A DNA stretch of 32,207 bases from Nocardioides pocheonensis (GCF_003725535.1 NZ_RJSF01000004.1:48-32254); one strand, 5' to 3'. Positions 7,880 through 20,447 are shown, counted from the first letter of the stretch. The notes: generated by a model from the sequence alone, not told the origin. Numbers and translations: made by a program.

Positions 7880-8052
7880 GACGGGTCGAGATTACGCGAC
7901 GCCGGGGAGGGCGCCCCGAGCGCCGTCGAGTGCCCCTCGCCGGGGTCGTCGTTGCGCCTGCGAGGGCGCCGTGTGAGCCCGGGCACGAACTCCCGGTCAC
8001 CCGCGTTTCACAGCCGCGAACCGCGCGGGTGATGGGTGAGGATGGACGGGCG
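7880..8052. promoter_or_regulatory. Divergent intergenic region between the sigma-like gene and perM
   Basis: For the minus-strand gene, TAATCT (plus coordinates 7888-7893) sits 9 bases before ATG 7879 and is a plausible -10 for a near-leaderless mRNA. On the perM side there is a 9-bp inverted repeat, TCACCCGCG at 7997-8005 and CGCGGGTGA at 8024-8032, with an 18-base loop. It ends 20 bases before the perM ATG and could be a 5'-UTR hairpin or an operator. A purine-rich GGTGAGGATGG lies in between as a probable ribosome-binding site. Nothing else stood out. Confidence 0.4.
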
Positions 8053-9369
8053 ATGAGCATCCTGGCCACCCGTCCCACGACCCGCCCCGCACGTCCGGGC
8101 GAGGCGCAGCCCGGGCGATCACTGGCCCTGACCGCGGCGCTGGCCGGAGCAGGCGCAGCCGTGATCGGCCTGGTGCTGTGCATGTCGGTGGCGCTGACCG
8201 GGTGGTTCCTGGCCGACGCCGGCGCGCACGGCGACACCACCGACGCTCTCGGGGTCGGCGCGGTCGCGTGGCTGGCCGGCCACGGCTCCCACCTGGTGCT
8301 GTCCGGGACGCCGATCGGGATGACCCCCCTGGCGCTGACCATGGCGCTGCTCCTGATCGCCTTCCGCACCGGTCGCTGGGCCGCCCGTACGCCGGCCCGC
8401 ACCTCGTCCCAGAGCCTCGCGGACCTGCCGGTCGAGACCTCGGCCGTCGGCGCCGCGGTGGCGACGTTCACCTGCGCCTACCTGGTCGTCGCCGTCGTGA
8501 CCGGCGTGCTCGCCGCCGGGTCCGGTGCGTCCCCGAGCCTCGGGCGTGCGGTCCTCGGCGCCGTCCTGGTCGCCGGGCTCGCCGGAGGGGCCGGCCTGGC
8601 CGCCGGGAGCGGCGTGCTGCTCCGCGCGTGGGACGAGGTGCCTGCGTGGGCGGCCGACGTGGTGACCGGCGCGCTCACCGGCGTGCTCTGGCTGCTCGCC
8701 GCCGGGGCGGCCCTCGTCGGCGTCTCGCTGCTGTTCTCCTTCAACGAGGCCGCCACGGTGATGTCCGGGCTCCACCTCAGCGTCGGCGACGCGCTCAGCC
8801 TCACCGCCGTGATGGCGCTGTTCGCGCCCAACGCCGCCCTGTTCGGCGTCTCCTACCTCGCCGGCCCGGGCTTCGCGTTCGGCACCGGCACCACGGTCTC
8901 GCCGACCGCGGTGTCGCTGGGCGTCGTGCCGGCCTTCCCGGTGCTGGCGGCGCTGCCCGGCGAAGGCCCCACGCCGGGCTGGCTGGCCGGGCTGCTCGCC
9001 GTGCCGGTGCTGGCCGCGGCGGTCGGCATCGGCCGCACCTTGCGTCGCCGGCCGCCGCTCCCGCACGACCTCGCAGCGCTGCGCGGCGCCGGCTCCGGCT
9101 TCGTGGCCGGCGTGCTCGTCACCGTGCTGGTCGCCCTCGCCGGCGGACCGCTCGGCACCGGCCGGATGGCCCACATCGGAGCTCCGGTCGCCGAGGTGCT
9201 CGTGTTCACCACCGGCCTGATGAGCCTGGGCGGGCTCGTCGGTGCGGTCGCGCAGAACTGGTGGCGGCGCCGGCGCGGTGAGGCCGTCGCCGAGCCGGCT
9301 CCGCGGGCTCCTCGCACCGTCGCGCCCCTCGACGACGGCGACGAACCCACCGTCGAGGTGCTTCGGTAG
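8053..9369 (+). CDS. perM: DUF6350 / PerM-like polytopic membrane protein
   Basis: 438 residues from ATG 8053, almost entirely hydrophobic, with about ten membrane segments separated by short loops and a charged C-terminal tail (RRRRGEAVAEPAPR, then acidic). This composition and its position directly before purN match the actinobacterial DUF6350 family, whose mycobacterial member PerM supports cell division and persistence, reportedly by stabilising divisome components. No enzymatic motif is visible. An earlier in-frame start at 7930 would add a non-hydrophobic leader overlapping the upstream regulatory region, so 8053 is preferred. purN starts 9 bases after the stop, suggesting co-transcription. 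The symbol is by family resemblance and synteny. Confidence 0.8.
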   Translation: MSILATRPTTRPARPGEAQPGRSLALTAALAGAGAAVIGLVLCMSVALTGWFLADAGAHGDTTDALGVGAVAWLAGHGSHLVLSGTPIGMTPLALTMALLLIAFRTGRWAARTPARTSSQSLADLPVETSAVGAAVATFTCAYLVVAVVTGVLAAGSGASPSLGRAVLGAVLVAGLAGGAGLAAGSGVLLRAWDEVPAWAADVVTGALTGVLWLLAAGAALVGVSLLFSFNEAATVMSGLHLSVGDALSLTAVMALFAPNAALFGVSYLAGPGFAFGTGTTVSPTAVSLGVVPAFPVLAALPGEGPTPGWLAGLLAVPVLAAAVGIGRTLRRRPPLPHDLAALRGAGSGFVAGVLVTVLVALAGGPLGTGRMAHIGAPVAEVLVFTTGLMSLGGLVGAVAQNWWRRRRGEAVAEPAPRAPRTVAPLDDGDEPTVEVLR

Positions 9370-9378
9370 CCTGTCGGC

Positions 9379-10023
9379 GTGCCCCCCACCCCCGACCGCG
9401 CTCCGGCGCGCCTCGTCGTCCTGGTCTCCGGGGCCGGCACCAACCTCCAGGCGCTGATCGACGCGTGCGCCGACCCGGCGTACGGCGCCCGGGTGGTGGC
9501 CGTCGGGGCCGACCGCGACGGCATCGAGGGCCTCGCCCGGGCCGAGCGCGCGGGCATCCCGACGTTCGTCCGCAAGGTCGGGCAGTTCACGTCCCGGGCC
9601 TACTGGGACAAGGCCCTGACCGACACGGTCGCCGCCTTCGAGCCCGACCTGGTCGTGCTGGCGGGCTTCATGAAGCTGTGCGGGCCGCCGTTCCTCGAGC
9701 GCTTCGAGCAGCGGGTGGTCAACACCCACCCCGCGCTGAGCCCGGCCTTCCCGGGGATGCACGGTCCGGCCGAGGCGCTCGAGTACGGCGTGAAGGTGAC
9801 CGGCGCGACGCTCTTCGTCGTCGACGAGGGTGTCGACACCGGGCCGATCATCGCCCAGACCGCGGTCCCGGTCGAGGAGGACGACGACGTCGACAGCCTG
9901 CACGAGCGGATCAAGGTCGCCGAGCGGCAGATGCTGGTCGACGCGGTGGGCCGGATCGCCCGCGAGGGCATCACCGTCACGGGTCGGCGGGTCCGATTCG
10001 GCGGCGGCGCGCGCAGCAATTAG
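9379..10023 (+). CDS. purN: Phosphoribosylglycinamide formyltransferase (GAR transformylase)
   Basis: 214 residues from GTG 9379. It transfers a formyl group from 10-formyl-tetrahydrofolate to GAR, step three of de novo purine synthesis. The phosphate-binding VSGAGTNLQAL (residues 16-26) is followed by VVNTHPALSPAFPG, with catalytic Asn115 and His117, and DEGVDTGPIIAQ, with Asp153. These are the N-H-D catalytic residues of PurN. Length is normal. It sits 9 bases after perM and is separated from purH by a 138-base leader holding a riboswitch, so purH can be regulated independently although both are probably transcribed from upstream. Confidence 0.96.
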   Translation: MPPTPDRAPARLVVLVSGAGTNLQALIDACADPAYGARVVAVGADRDGIEGLARAERAGIPTFVRKVGQFTSRAYWDKALTDTVAAFEPDLVVLAGFMKLCGPPFLERFEQRVVNTHPALSPAFPGMHGPAEALEYGVKVTGATLFVVDEGVDTGPIIAQTAVPVEEDDDVDSLHERIKVAERQMLVDAVGRIAREGITVTGRRVRFGGGARSN

Positions 10024-10030
10024 ACTGACC

Positions 10031-10149
10031 GCACACGACTGGCGCAGGTGGGCAACCACCGGGGAGTGCCGGGCCTCGGCATCAGCTGAGGCCGGGGAGC
10101 GAGAGCATCGAACGCCTGGGTGCCTCATCGAGATCGAGCCGATGAGGAG
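10031..10149 (+). promoter_or_regulatory. ZTP (pfl) riboswitch upstream of purH
   Basis: The conserved pfl/ZTP core is visible. GACTGGCGCA is at 10037-10046. P2 is GGTGG (10047-10051), GCAA tetraloop, CCACC (10056-10060). GGGGAG follows at 10061-10066. P1 can pair GCAC 10031-10034 with GTGC 10066-10069. The 3' subdomain ends in CGCCTGGGTGCC from 10113. The linker between subdomains holds its own 9-bp hairpin, GGCCTCGGC (10072-10080) with GCTGAGGCC (10085-10093), one G-U pair, loop ATCA. This riboswitch class senses ZTP/ZMP (AICAR phosphates), the PurH substrate pool, and usually activates purine/one-carbon genes. The context in front of purH is exactly as expected. Confidence 0.88.
10123..10147 (+). 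promoter_or_regulatory. Shine-Dalgarno-sequestering hairpin (riboswitch expression platform)
   Basis: CCTCATCG (10123-10130) can pair perfectly with CGATGAGG (10140-10147) around a 9-base loop. The right arm contains most of the purH ribosome-binding site AGGAG (10145-10149), 12 bases before ATG 10162. The left arm overlaps the last bases of the conserved ZTP core CGCCTGGGTGCC. Ligand-stabilised folding would therefore compete with this stem and free the ribosome-binding site, implying translational ON control. No U-rich terminator was seen, which argues against a transcriptional mechanism. Confidence 0.7.
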
Positions 10150-10161
10150 TAGAACCACCCC

Positions 10162-11772
10162 ATGAGCGACGCCGACTTCCGCATCCCCCTCAAGCGGGCC
10201 CTCGTGTCCGTCTACGACAAGGCCGGCCTCGAGGACCTGGTCCGCGGCCTCCACGACGCCGGCGTCGAGCTGGTCTCGACGGGCGGGTCCGCCGCCCTGA
10301 TCGAGAAGCTCGGCATCCCCGTCACGAAGGTCGAGGACCTCACCGGCTTCCCCGAGTGCCTCGACGGCCGGGTCAAGACCCTGCACCCGAAGGTGCACGC
10401 CGGCATCCTCGCCGACCGCCGCCTGGAGTCGCACGTCGCGCAGCTCGCCGAGCTGGGCGTCGAGCCGTTCGACCTCGTGGTCTCCAACCTCTACCCCTTC
10501 ACCCAGACGGTCGCCTCGGGAGCCTCGCCCGACGAGTGCGTCGAGCAGATCGACATCGGCGGCCCGTCGATGGTCCGGGCCGCGGCGAAGAACCACCCGT
10601 CGGTGGCGATCGTCACCTCGCCCGACCGCTACGCCGACGTGCTCGCGGCCCTCGCCGAGGGAGGTTTCACCCTCGAGCAGCGCAAGGCCCTCGCGGCCGA
10701 GGCGTTCGTGCACACCGCCACCTACGACGTGCACGTCGCGTCCTGGATGGGCAACGTCCTGACCGACACCTCCGGCGGCGCCGGCTTCCCGGCCTGGGTG
10801 GGCGGCACCTGGGACCGTGCCGCGGTGCTGCGGTACGGCGAGAACCCCCACCAGGCGGCCGCCCTCTACACCAACGGGTTCCAGCCGCAGCCCGGGCTGG
10901 CGCAGGGCCGCCAGCTCCACGGCAAGGAGATGTCCTACAACAACTACATCGACGCTGACGCGGCGTACCGGGCGGCGTACGACCACGGCGACCTGCCGAC
11001 CGTCGCGATCATCAAGCACGCCAACCCGTGCGGCATCGCCGCCGGTGCGCCGGACGAGGACATCGCCTCGGTGCACGCCAAGGCGCACGCCTGCGACCCG
11101 GTCTCGGCGTACGGCGGCATCATCGCCACGAACCGGCCGGTCACCCGGGCGATGGCCGAGACGGTCAAGGACATCTTCACCGAGGTGATCGTCGCGCCGG
11201 CCTTCGACGCCGACGCGCTCGAGGTGCTCGCGACGAAGAAGAACCTGCGCCTGCTCGAGGTCGCCCCGGCGACCCGCGGTGGCGTCGAGACCCGGCCGAT
11301 CTCCGGCGGTCTGCTGATGCAGCAGCGCGACGCGATCGACGCGTCCGGTGAGGACAAGGACGGCAACCCCACCGGTGACGACGCCACACGCTGGCGGCTC
11401 GTGGCGGGCGACCCGGCGGACGACGCGACGCTCGCGGACCTGCAGTTCGCCTGGCGGTCGCTGCGGGCCGTGAAGTCCAACGCGATCCTGCTCGCCTCCG
11501 GCGGCGCCTCGGTCGGCGTCGGCATGGGCCAGGTCAACCGGGTCGACTCGTGCAACCTCGCCGTGACCCGGGCCGGCGACCGGGCGGCCGGTTCCGTGGC
11601 CGCGTCGGACGCGTTCTTCCCGTTCGCCGACGGCGCACAGGTCCTGATCGACGCCGGCGTCAAGGCGATCGTGCAGCCCGGCGGCTCCATCCGGGACGAG
11701 GAGGTCGTCGAGGCGGCTCGGAAGGCCGGCGTCACGATGTACTTCACCGGGACCCGGCATTTTGCGCACTGA
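10162..11772 (+). CDS. purH: Bifunctional AICAR formyltransferase / IMP cyclohydrolase
   Basis: 536 residues from ATG 10162, normal length. The N-terminal IMP cyclohydrolase domain (about 1-200) has [14 protein letters not shown] and the family stretch [16 protein letters not shown]. The C-terminal AICAR transformylase domain contains [11 protein letters not shown], with catalytic Lys285-His286, and ends with [15 protein letters not shown] then [12 protein letters not shown]. It performs the last two steps of de novo purine synthesis, using 10-formyl-tetrahydrofolate. Its substrate AICAR (ZMP) and the derivative ZTP are the ligands of the riboswitch class found just upstream. The stop codon lies in the loop of a long hairpin that begins within the last codons. 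Confidence 0.97.
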   Translation: MSDADFRIPLKRALVSVYDKAGLEDLVRGLHDAGVELVSTGGSAALIEKLGIPVTKVEDLTGFPECLDGRVKTLHPKVHAGILADRRLESHVAQLAELGVEPFDLVVSNLYPFTQTVASGASPDECVEQIDIGGPSMVRAAAKNHPSVAIVTSPDRYADVLAALAEGGFTLEQRKALAAEAFVHTATYDVHVASWMGNVLTDTSGGAGFPAWVGGTWDRAAVLRYGENPHQAAALYTNGFQPQPGLAQGRQLHGKEMSYNNYIDADAAYRAAYDHGDLPTVAIIKHANPCGIAAGAPDEDIASVHAKAHACDPVSAYGGIIATNRPVTRAMAETVKDIFTEVIVAPAFDADALEVLATKKNLRLLEVAPATRGGVETRPISGGLLMQQRDAIDASGEDKDGNPTGDDATRWRLVAGDPADDATLADLQFAWRSLRAVKSNAILLASGGASVGVGMGQVNRVDSCNLAVTRAGDRAAGSVAASDAFFPFADGAQVLIDAGVKAIVQPGGSIRDEEVVEAARKAGVTMYFTGTRHFAH

Positions 11773-12006
11773 GCACGCGAAGCGGCGCAGGTGGGCGAAA
11801 TGCCGGGGAGCCGAGCGGGCCATTGCGCAGCTCGATCGCCGCAGGCGCGCCGCCCTGCGCAATTGCCCGCTCGGCGATCGAGGCACGGAGGCGAGAGGCG
11901 CAGCATGGGTGCCCGCTCGGACCCAGCCCGGCCAGCAACACCGCCCGCTCGACGACCGCACCAAGGCCACCACCCCCGCCAGCCGGCCCGGTGAAAGGAT
12001 GACCAC
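11753..12006 (+). promoter_or_regulatory. Structured purH-folD leader, possible degenerate ZTP riboswitch
   Basis: This 234-base gap and the purH tail hold dense secondary structure. Hairpin 1: 11753-11765 pairs with 11795-11807 over 13 bp with one G-U, enclosing the purH stop. Hairpin 2: 11810-11830 pairs with 11855-11875 over 21 positions with one mismatch. The loop segment CTCGATCGCC (11831-11840) can alternatively pair with GGCGATCGAG (11873-11882). Short blocks match the purH riboswitch in order: GGCGCAGGTGGGC at 11784-11796, CCGGGGAG at 11803-11810, GCGAGAG at 11891-11897 and TGGGTGCC at 11906-11913. folD is a known ZTP-riboswitch target. The P2 stem is poorly formed, so this may be a decayed or repeat-interrupted copy. 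The folD ribosome-binding site AAAGGA is at 11994-11999. Confidence 0.45.
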
Positions 12007-12885
12007 GTGACTGCACAGACCCTCGACGGATCGGCCACCGCGGCCGCGATCAAGGACGAGCTGAAGTCCCGGATCGCGGCCCTGCGCGAGCAGGGCATCG
12101 TGCCCGGGCTGGGCACCGTGCTGGTCGGTGACGACCCGGGATCGCGGTGGTACGTCAACGGCAAGCACAAGGACTGCGCCGAGGTGGGCATCGAGTCGAT
12201 CCGGATCGACCTCCCCGACACCGCGACCCAGGAGGAGATCGAGGCAGCCGTCGCCCAGCTGAACGCCGACCCCGCCTGCACCGGCTACATCGTGCAGCTG
12301 CCGCTGCCGAAGGGCCGCGACGAGAACCGCGTGCTCGGCCTGATCGACCCCGCGAAGGACGCCGACGGCCTGCACCCGACGAACCTCGGCTGGCTGGTCC
12401 TGGGGCACGAGGCCCCGCTGCCGTGCACGCCGTACGGGATCGTCGAGCTGTTGCGCCGCCACGACGTGGCCATCGCCGGCGCGGAGGTCGTCGTCATCGG
12501 CCGGGGTGTCACCGTCGGGCGGCCCCTCGGGCTGCTGCTCACGCGCAAGAGCGAGAACGCCACCGTCACGCTCTGCCACACGGGGACGCGCGACCTCGCC
12601 GCCCACGTGAGCAACGCCGACATCGTGGTCGCGGCGGCGGGCATGCCGGGCATCGTCACCGGTGACATGGTCAAGCCGGGCGCCGCGGTGCTCGACGTGG
12701 GCGTCTCGCGGGTGGACGGCAAGATCGCCGGCGACGTCGCACCGGACGTCTGGGACGTCGCCGGGTGGGTCTCGCCCAACCCGGGAGGGGTCGGCCCGAT
12801 GACGCGGGCGATGCTGCTCGCCAACGTGGTGTCGATCGCCGAGAAGGGCGCGCTGGACAGCGCCGCCCGGGACCAGGACATGTGA
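12007..12885 (+). CDS. folD: Bifunctional methylenetetrahydrofolate dehydrogenase / methenyltetrahydrofolate cyclohydrolase
   Basis: 292 residues from GTG 12007, with AAAGGA 7 bases upstream. It oxidises 5,10-methylene-THF to methenyl-THF with NADP and hydrolyses this to 10-formyl-THF, the one-carbon donor used by PurN and PurH next door. The signature [12 protein letters not shown] gives catalytic Tyr49 and Lys53. Next come VQLPLPKG and the cofactor loop [17 protein letters not shown], with Gly where many homologues have Ser (GRS). The end [16 protein letters not shown] is canonical. Its stop overlaps the start of the next gene (GTGA). Confidence 0.97.
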   Translation: MTAQTLDGSATAAAIKDELKSRIAALREQGIVPGLGTVLVGDDPGSRWYVNGKHKDCAEVGIESIRIDLPDTATQEEIEAAVAQLNADPACTGYIVQLPLPKGRDENRVLGLIDPAKDADGLHPTNLGWLVLGHEAPLPCTPYGIVELLRRHDVAIAGAEVVVIGRGVTVGRPLGLLLTRKSENATVTLCHTGTRDLAAHVSNADIVVAAAGMPGIVTGDMVKPGAAVLDVGVSRVDGKIAGDVAPDVWDVAGWVSPNPGGVGPMTRAMLLANVVSIAEKGALDSAARDQDM

Positions 12886-13190
12886 GCGCACTGGTGACCG
12901 GGTCCCCGCGGCGGCGCTACCCGTCCACGTTCGGGGGTCTGATCTACCTCGTCGTTGTGGTCACGACCGTGGTCGGCCTGGCCATGGTGGCCTTCGGGCC
13001 GTGGCGACGCGGGGTCGCGCTGCTCGGGTTCGCGCTGATCTTCGCGGCGAGCATGCGGCTCGTGACCAGCGAGGGCGAGGCGGGGATGCTGCGGGTGCGC
13101 AGCCGCTGGTTCGACGTCACGGTGCTCGCCGTGGTGGGTGTGTCGCTGGTGGCGCTGTCGGCGAACATCCCCGACCAGGCCGAGCCCTGA
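12882..13190 (+). CDS. DUF3017 small membrane protein
   Basis: 102 residues. The GTG start at 12882 overlaps the folD stop by 4 bases (GTGA), indicating translational coupling; the longer in-frame reading lies entirely within folD. Three hydrophobic segments are visible at about residues 18-38, 43-60 and 79-95, with [16 protein letters not shown] between the last two. Length, topology and position after folD match the actinobacterial DUF3017 family, for which I know no function. Conserved linkage with folD and mdh in actinobacteria is remembered, not checked. Confidence 0.8.
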   Translation: MSALVTGSPRRRYPSTFGGLIYLVVVVTTVVGLAMVAFGPWRRGVALLGFALIFAASMRLVTSEGEAGMLRVRSRWFDVTVLAVVGVSLVALSANIPDQAEP

Positions 13191-13261
13191 GCGGCACCGT
13201 CGCGCCGCTGACCGGGTCCTGACCTCGCGCCGGCCTCGGGGGTCTGCGCCAGACTGCTCCC

Positions 13262-14170
13262 ATGAGTGAGCAGGCGAGCGGGCGAACCCGGAAGCGGATG
13301 GGCGTGGTCGGCACCGGCTACTGGGCGGAGGTCGTGCACGCGGCCGGCGCGGCGAACCATCCCGACGTCGACCTCGTCGGCGTCTGGGGCCGCGATCTGG
13401 ACAAGGCGAGGGCCCTGGCCGGGCAGCACGGAGCCACGGCGTACGACGACTTCGACGCGCTGCTCGCCGAGGTGGACCTGCTGACCTTCGCCGTCCCGCC
13501 CCAGGTGCAGGCCGACCTCGCCCTGCGGGCGGCCGAGGCGGGCAAGCACCTGCTGCTCGAGAAGCCGCTCACCACCGACCTGGCCGCCGCGGACCGCCTG
13601 GTCGAGGCGGCGGAGCGCAACGGGATCAGCACGGTGGTGTTCTTCACCTACCGGTTCGTGCCGTTCGCCGAGACCTGGCTCGACGACGTGCGCACCCACG
13701 ACCTGCGCGGCGGCGGCGCGTGGTGGTACGTCGGCCACGCGGCCGCCGACAGCCCGTTCGCCGCCTCGCCGTGGCGCAAGCGCGACGGCGCCCTCTGGGA
13801 CGTCGGCCCGCACGCGCTCTCCCAGATCCTGCCGGCGCTCGGCCCGGTCACCGCGGTCGCCGGCTCCCGTGGTGAGGGCGACCTCGCCCAGCTGGTGCTC
13901 ACCCACGAGAGCGGCGCCACCAGCCTGATGTCGCTGTCCATGACGATGCCGTTCACGGCCGAGCGGGTCGGCGCGGAGTTCTACGACGAGCACGGCTGGC
14001 ACGTGCGACCCGACCAGGAGCGCGACGTCGACGAGGCCTACGCGAGCGCCCTGTCCGACCTGCTGGCGAACGCCGCGGCGGGCGAGACCCGGCACCGCTG
14101 CGACGTGCGGTTCGGGCGCGAGGTCGTCGAGGTGCTCAGCCGCTGCCAGGAGGTCATCGACCGCCCCTGA
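13262..14170 (+). CDS. Gfo/Idh/MocA-family NAD(P)-dependent oxidoreductase
   Basis: 302 residues from ATG 13262, a little short for the family (usually 330-380). The N-terminal Rossmann domain has [10 protein letters not shown] (residues 15-24) and ends with the signature [10 protein letters not shown], in which Lys101 is the usual catalytic lysine. The C-terminal alpha/beta domain is present but compact; [15 protein letters not shown] is the conserved Asp-x-x-x-His helix region. Members oxidise or reduce sugars, inositols and related polyols, or act on bile pigments. No substrate can be assigned, and no sugar transporter or inositol gene is nearby. It ends 10 bases from the convergent mdh. 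Confidence 0.88.
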   Translation: MSEQASGRTRKRMGVVGTGYWAEVVHAAGAANHPDVDLVGVWGRDLDKARALAGQHGATAYDDFDALLAEVDLLTFAVPPQVQADLALRAAEAGKHLLLEKPLTTDLAAADRLVEAAERNGISTVVFFTYRFVPFAETWLDDVRTHDLRGGGAWWYVGHAAADSPFAASPWRKRDGALWDVGPHALSQILPALGPVTAVAGSRGEGDLAQLVLTHESGATSLMSLSMTMPFTAERVGAEFYDEHGWHVRPDQERDVDEAYASALSDLLANAAAGETRHRCDVRFGREVVEVLSRCQEVIDRP

Positions 14171-14180
14171 AACCTCTGGC

Positions 14181-15167
14181 TCAGATGAGGCCGAGCTCGG
14201 TGACCGCGTTGCGCTCGTCGGCGAGCTCGGCGACGGAGGCGTCGATCCGGCCCCGCGAGAAGTCGTCGATGTCGAGGCCCTGGACGATCTCCCAGTTGCC
14301 GTCCTTCGTGGTCACCGGGAACGAGGAGATCAGGCCCTCGGGCACGCCGTACGACCCGTCGGAGGCGACCGCCATCGACACCCAGTCGCCGTCGGCCGAG
14401 CCGAGCAGCCAGTCGCGGGCGGCGTCAATCGTCGCCGACGCGGCGGAGGCGGCCGAGGACGAGCCGCGGGCCTCGATGATCGCGGCGCCGCGCTTGGCGA
14501 CCGTCGGGATGAAGTCGTTCTCGATCCAGCCTTGGTCGCCCACGACCTCGGCCGCGTTGCGGCCGCCGACCTCGGCGTGGAACACGTCGGGGTACTGGGT
14601 GGCCGAGTGGTTGCCCCAGATCGTCATCTTCTTGATGTCGGTGACGGCCGCGCCGGTCTTCGCCGCCAGCTGCGAGATCGCCCGGTTGTGGTCGAGGCGG
14701 GTCAGCGCGGAGAACCGCTCCTTCGGGATGTCGGGCGCGTTGGTCATCGCGATCAACGCGTTGGTGTTGGCCGGGTTGCCGGTAACCCCGATCCGGACGT
14801 CGTCGGCAGCGACCTGGTTGAGCGCCTTGCCCTGCGCGGTGAAGATCGCGCCGTTGGCCTCGAGCAGGTCGCCGCGCTCCATGCCCGGGCCGCGGGGACG
14901 CGCGCCGACCAGCAGGGCGAGGTTCACCCCGTCGAAGATCTTCGTCGGGTCGGAGCCGATCTCGACCCCGGCCAGGGTCGGGAAGGCGCAGTCGTCGAGC
15001 TCCATGACGACGCCCTCGAGCGCCTTGAGGGCCGGCTCGATCTCGAGCAGGCGCAGCTCGACGGGGCGGTCGCCGAGCAGCGAGCCGCTGGCGAGGCGGA
15101 ACAGCAGGCTGTAGCCGATCTGGCCGGCGGCGCCGGTCACGGCCACCTTCAGGGGAGTAGCGGTCAC
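14181..15167 (-). CDS. mdh: Malate dehydrogenase
   Basis: 328 residues from GTG 15167, with an AGGAG ribosome-binding site a few bases upstream on the minus strand. NAD-binding [13 protein letters not shown] is at residues 10-22. The substrate loop [15 protein letters not shown] supplies the arginines, RLDHNRA holds catalytic Asp159, and [13 protein letters not shown] holds catalytic His187. These are the features of the 325-330-residue actinobacterial/cytosolic-like MDH group, which oxidises malate to oxaloacetate in the TCA cycle. It is convergent with the Gfo/Idh/MocA gene and divergent from furA. No clear hairpin lies in the 10-base gap at its 3' end. Confidence 0.96.
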   Translation of the reverse strand: MTATPLKVAVTGAAGQIGYSLLFRLASGSLLGDRPVELRLLEIEPALKALEGVVMELDDCAFPTLAGVEIGSDPTKIFDGVNLALLVGARPRGPGMERGDLLEANGAIFTAQGKALNQVAADDVRIGVTGNPANTNALIAMTNAPDIPKERFSALTRLDHNRAISQLAAKTGAAVTDIKKMTIWGNHSATQYPDVFHAEVGGRNAAEVVGDQGWIENDFIPTVAKRGAAIIEARGSSSAASAASATIDAARDWLLGSADGDWVSMAVASDGSYGVPEGLISSFPVTTKDGNWEIVQGLDIDDFSRGRIDASVAELADERNAVTELGLI

Positions 15168-15180
15168 TTCTGGCTCCTAG

Positions 15181-15206
15181 CCGAATCTGGGGGACCCGAA
15201 TCTGGG
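15181..15206. repeat. Short direct repeat upstream of mdh
   Basis: CCGAATCTGGG occurs twice, at 15181-15191 and 15196-15206, a 15-base period. It lies in the mdh 5' region, 14 bases before the start codon, so it is probably in the mRNA leader. On the mdh strand it reads CCCAGATTCGG twice. It could be a tandem protein-binding site or a simple duplication; nothing more can be said. Confidence 0.45.
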
Positions 15207-15282
15207 ACTCTGGTCGAAACTAGCGCACCCTCCGGGGAGGTTCGGCGGGGGTCCGGATCGGTGAGAACTGGCTCTCAGGCAA

Positions 15283-15319
15283 TCTTGATCGATTCCAGAA
15301 AAGGTGCTTGAGTGAGCCC
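15283..15319 (+). promoter_or_regulatory. furA promoter and probable Fur autoregulatory operator
   Basis: An AT-rich patch, TCTTGATCGATTCCAGAAAA (15283-15302), stands out in the GC-rich surroundings. It strongly resembles, from memory, the AT-rich element upstream of mycobacterial furA where FurA binds. A -35-like TTGATC (15285-15290), a 17-base spacer and a TTGAGT -10-like box (15308-15313) put the transcript start at about 15319-15320, the A of the ATG, so the mRNA is probably leaderless. An imperfect palindrome with outer arms TGAGA and TCTCA lies just upstream, between 15262 and 15277. Confidence 0.6.
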
Positions 15320-17981
<2,662 letters not shown>

Positions 17982-18001
17982 CGCACCGCCTGACCACCGA
18001 T

Positions 18002-18043
18002 CGACCGAGGCGTCGCAGGGTTCGCCCCGCGGCGCCTCGGTCG
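18002..18043 (+). terminator. Terminator hairpin after katG
   Basis: The left arm 18002-18016 pairs with 18029-18043 over 15 bp with one T-G wobble. After an A-C mismatch the stem continues as GGG, with a TTCG tetraloop, to CCC. It begins 20 bases after the katG stop. The extra-stable UUCG loop and length make it a convincing intrinsic terminator even without a U-tract. Confidence 0.85.
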
Positions 18044-18103
18044 CGTCCGGCGAGGGTGCGCGGCAGGATGGAGGGCGGGGTCGCCCGGTGCCCGGGCGAT
18101 GAG

Positions 18104-18125
18104 ATATCTTGATGTCAAGAAATAT
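18104..18125 (+). promoter_or_regulatory. Palindromic operator-like site in the icd promoter
   Basis: TCTTGA (18107-18112), spacer TG, TCAAGA (18115-18120), with an outer ATAT on each side offset by one base. It is sharply AT-rich against its surroundings and ends 22 bases before the icd start. TATCTT (18105-18110) could be the -10 box, which would put the transcript start inside the palindrome, a repressor-like position. The cognate regulator is unknown and no regulator gene adjoins icd. The weak ribosome-binding site is around GGAGC. Confidence 0.55.
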
Positions 18126-18147
18126 CCGGAGCTGAAACGGAGCCGTT

Positions 18148-20343
<2,196 letters not shown>

Positions 20344-20346
20344 CGC

Positions 20347-20447
20347 CTCGTTGAGTTGGGGAGAACCGCCCCGTGAGTTGGGAGATACCGCCTTTCTCCG
20401 GGCCGGTTTCCCCCAACTCGAGGGGCGCTTTCACCCCACTCAACGAG
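20347..20447. repeat. Intergenic palindromic repeat built from four GAGTTGGG units
   Basis: Two forward units, GAGTTGGG followed by GAGAACCGCC (20353-20370) and GAGTTGGG followed by AGATACCGCC (20375-20391), are mirrored by two inverted units, CCCAACTC at 20412-20419 and CCCCACTCAAC at 20434-20444. The outermost arms are CTCGTTGAG (20347-20355) and CTCAACGAG (20439-20447). The whole can fold into nested stems and fills the gap between icd and the convergent GNAT gene; its right end supplies the GNAT stop codon. It looks like a dispersed extragenic palindrome or bidirectional terminator. Dispersal in the genome is inferred. Confidence 0.7.

Noticed and set aside
11762-12016. Short open frames on both strands in the purH-folD gap
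   Set aside because: Their peptides are Arg/Pro/Ala-rich with no start context, and the stretch is better explained by the RNA stems found there.
8119-12891. A 1590-codon open frame on the minus strand, opposite perM-purN-purH-folD
   Set aside because: It lies antisense to four clearly recognisable genes, has low-complexity Arg/Gly/Asp/His composition, and is an artefact of very high GC at third codon positions.
14171-14180. Terminator between the convergent oxidoreductase gene and mdh
   Set aside because: The gap is only 10 bases and no stem of useful length could be formed.
15308-15319. TTG 15308 as the furA start
   Set aside because: It coincides with the predicted -10 box and has no properly spaced ribosome-binding site; ATG 15320 fits a leaderless start.
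18099-18147. Small plus-strand frame starting at ATG 18099 before icd
   Set aside because: It runs out of frame into icd and overlaps the palindromic promoter; no ribosome-binding site or recognisable sequence.
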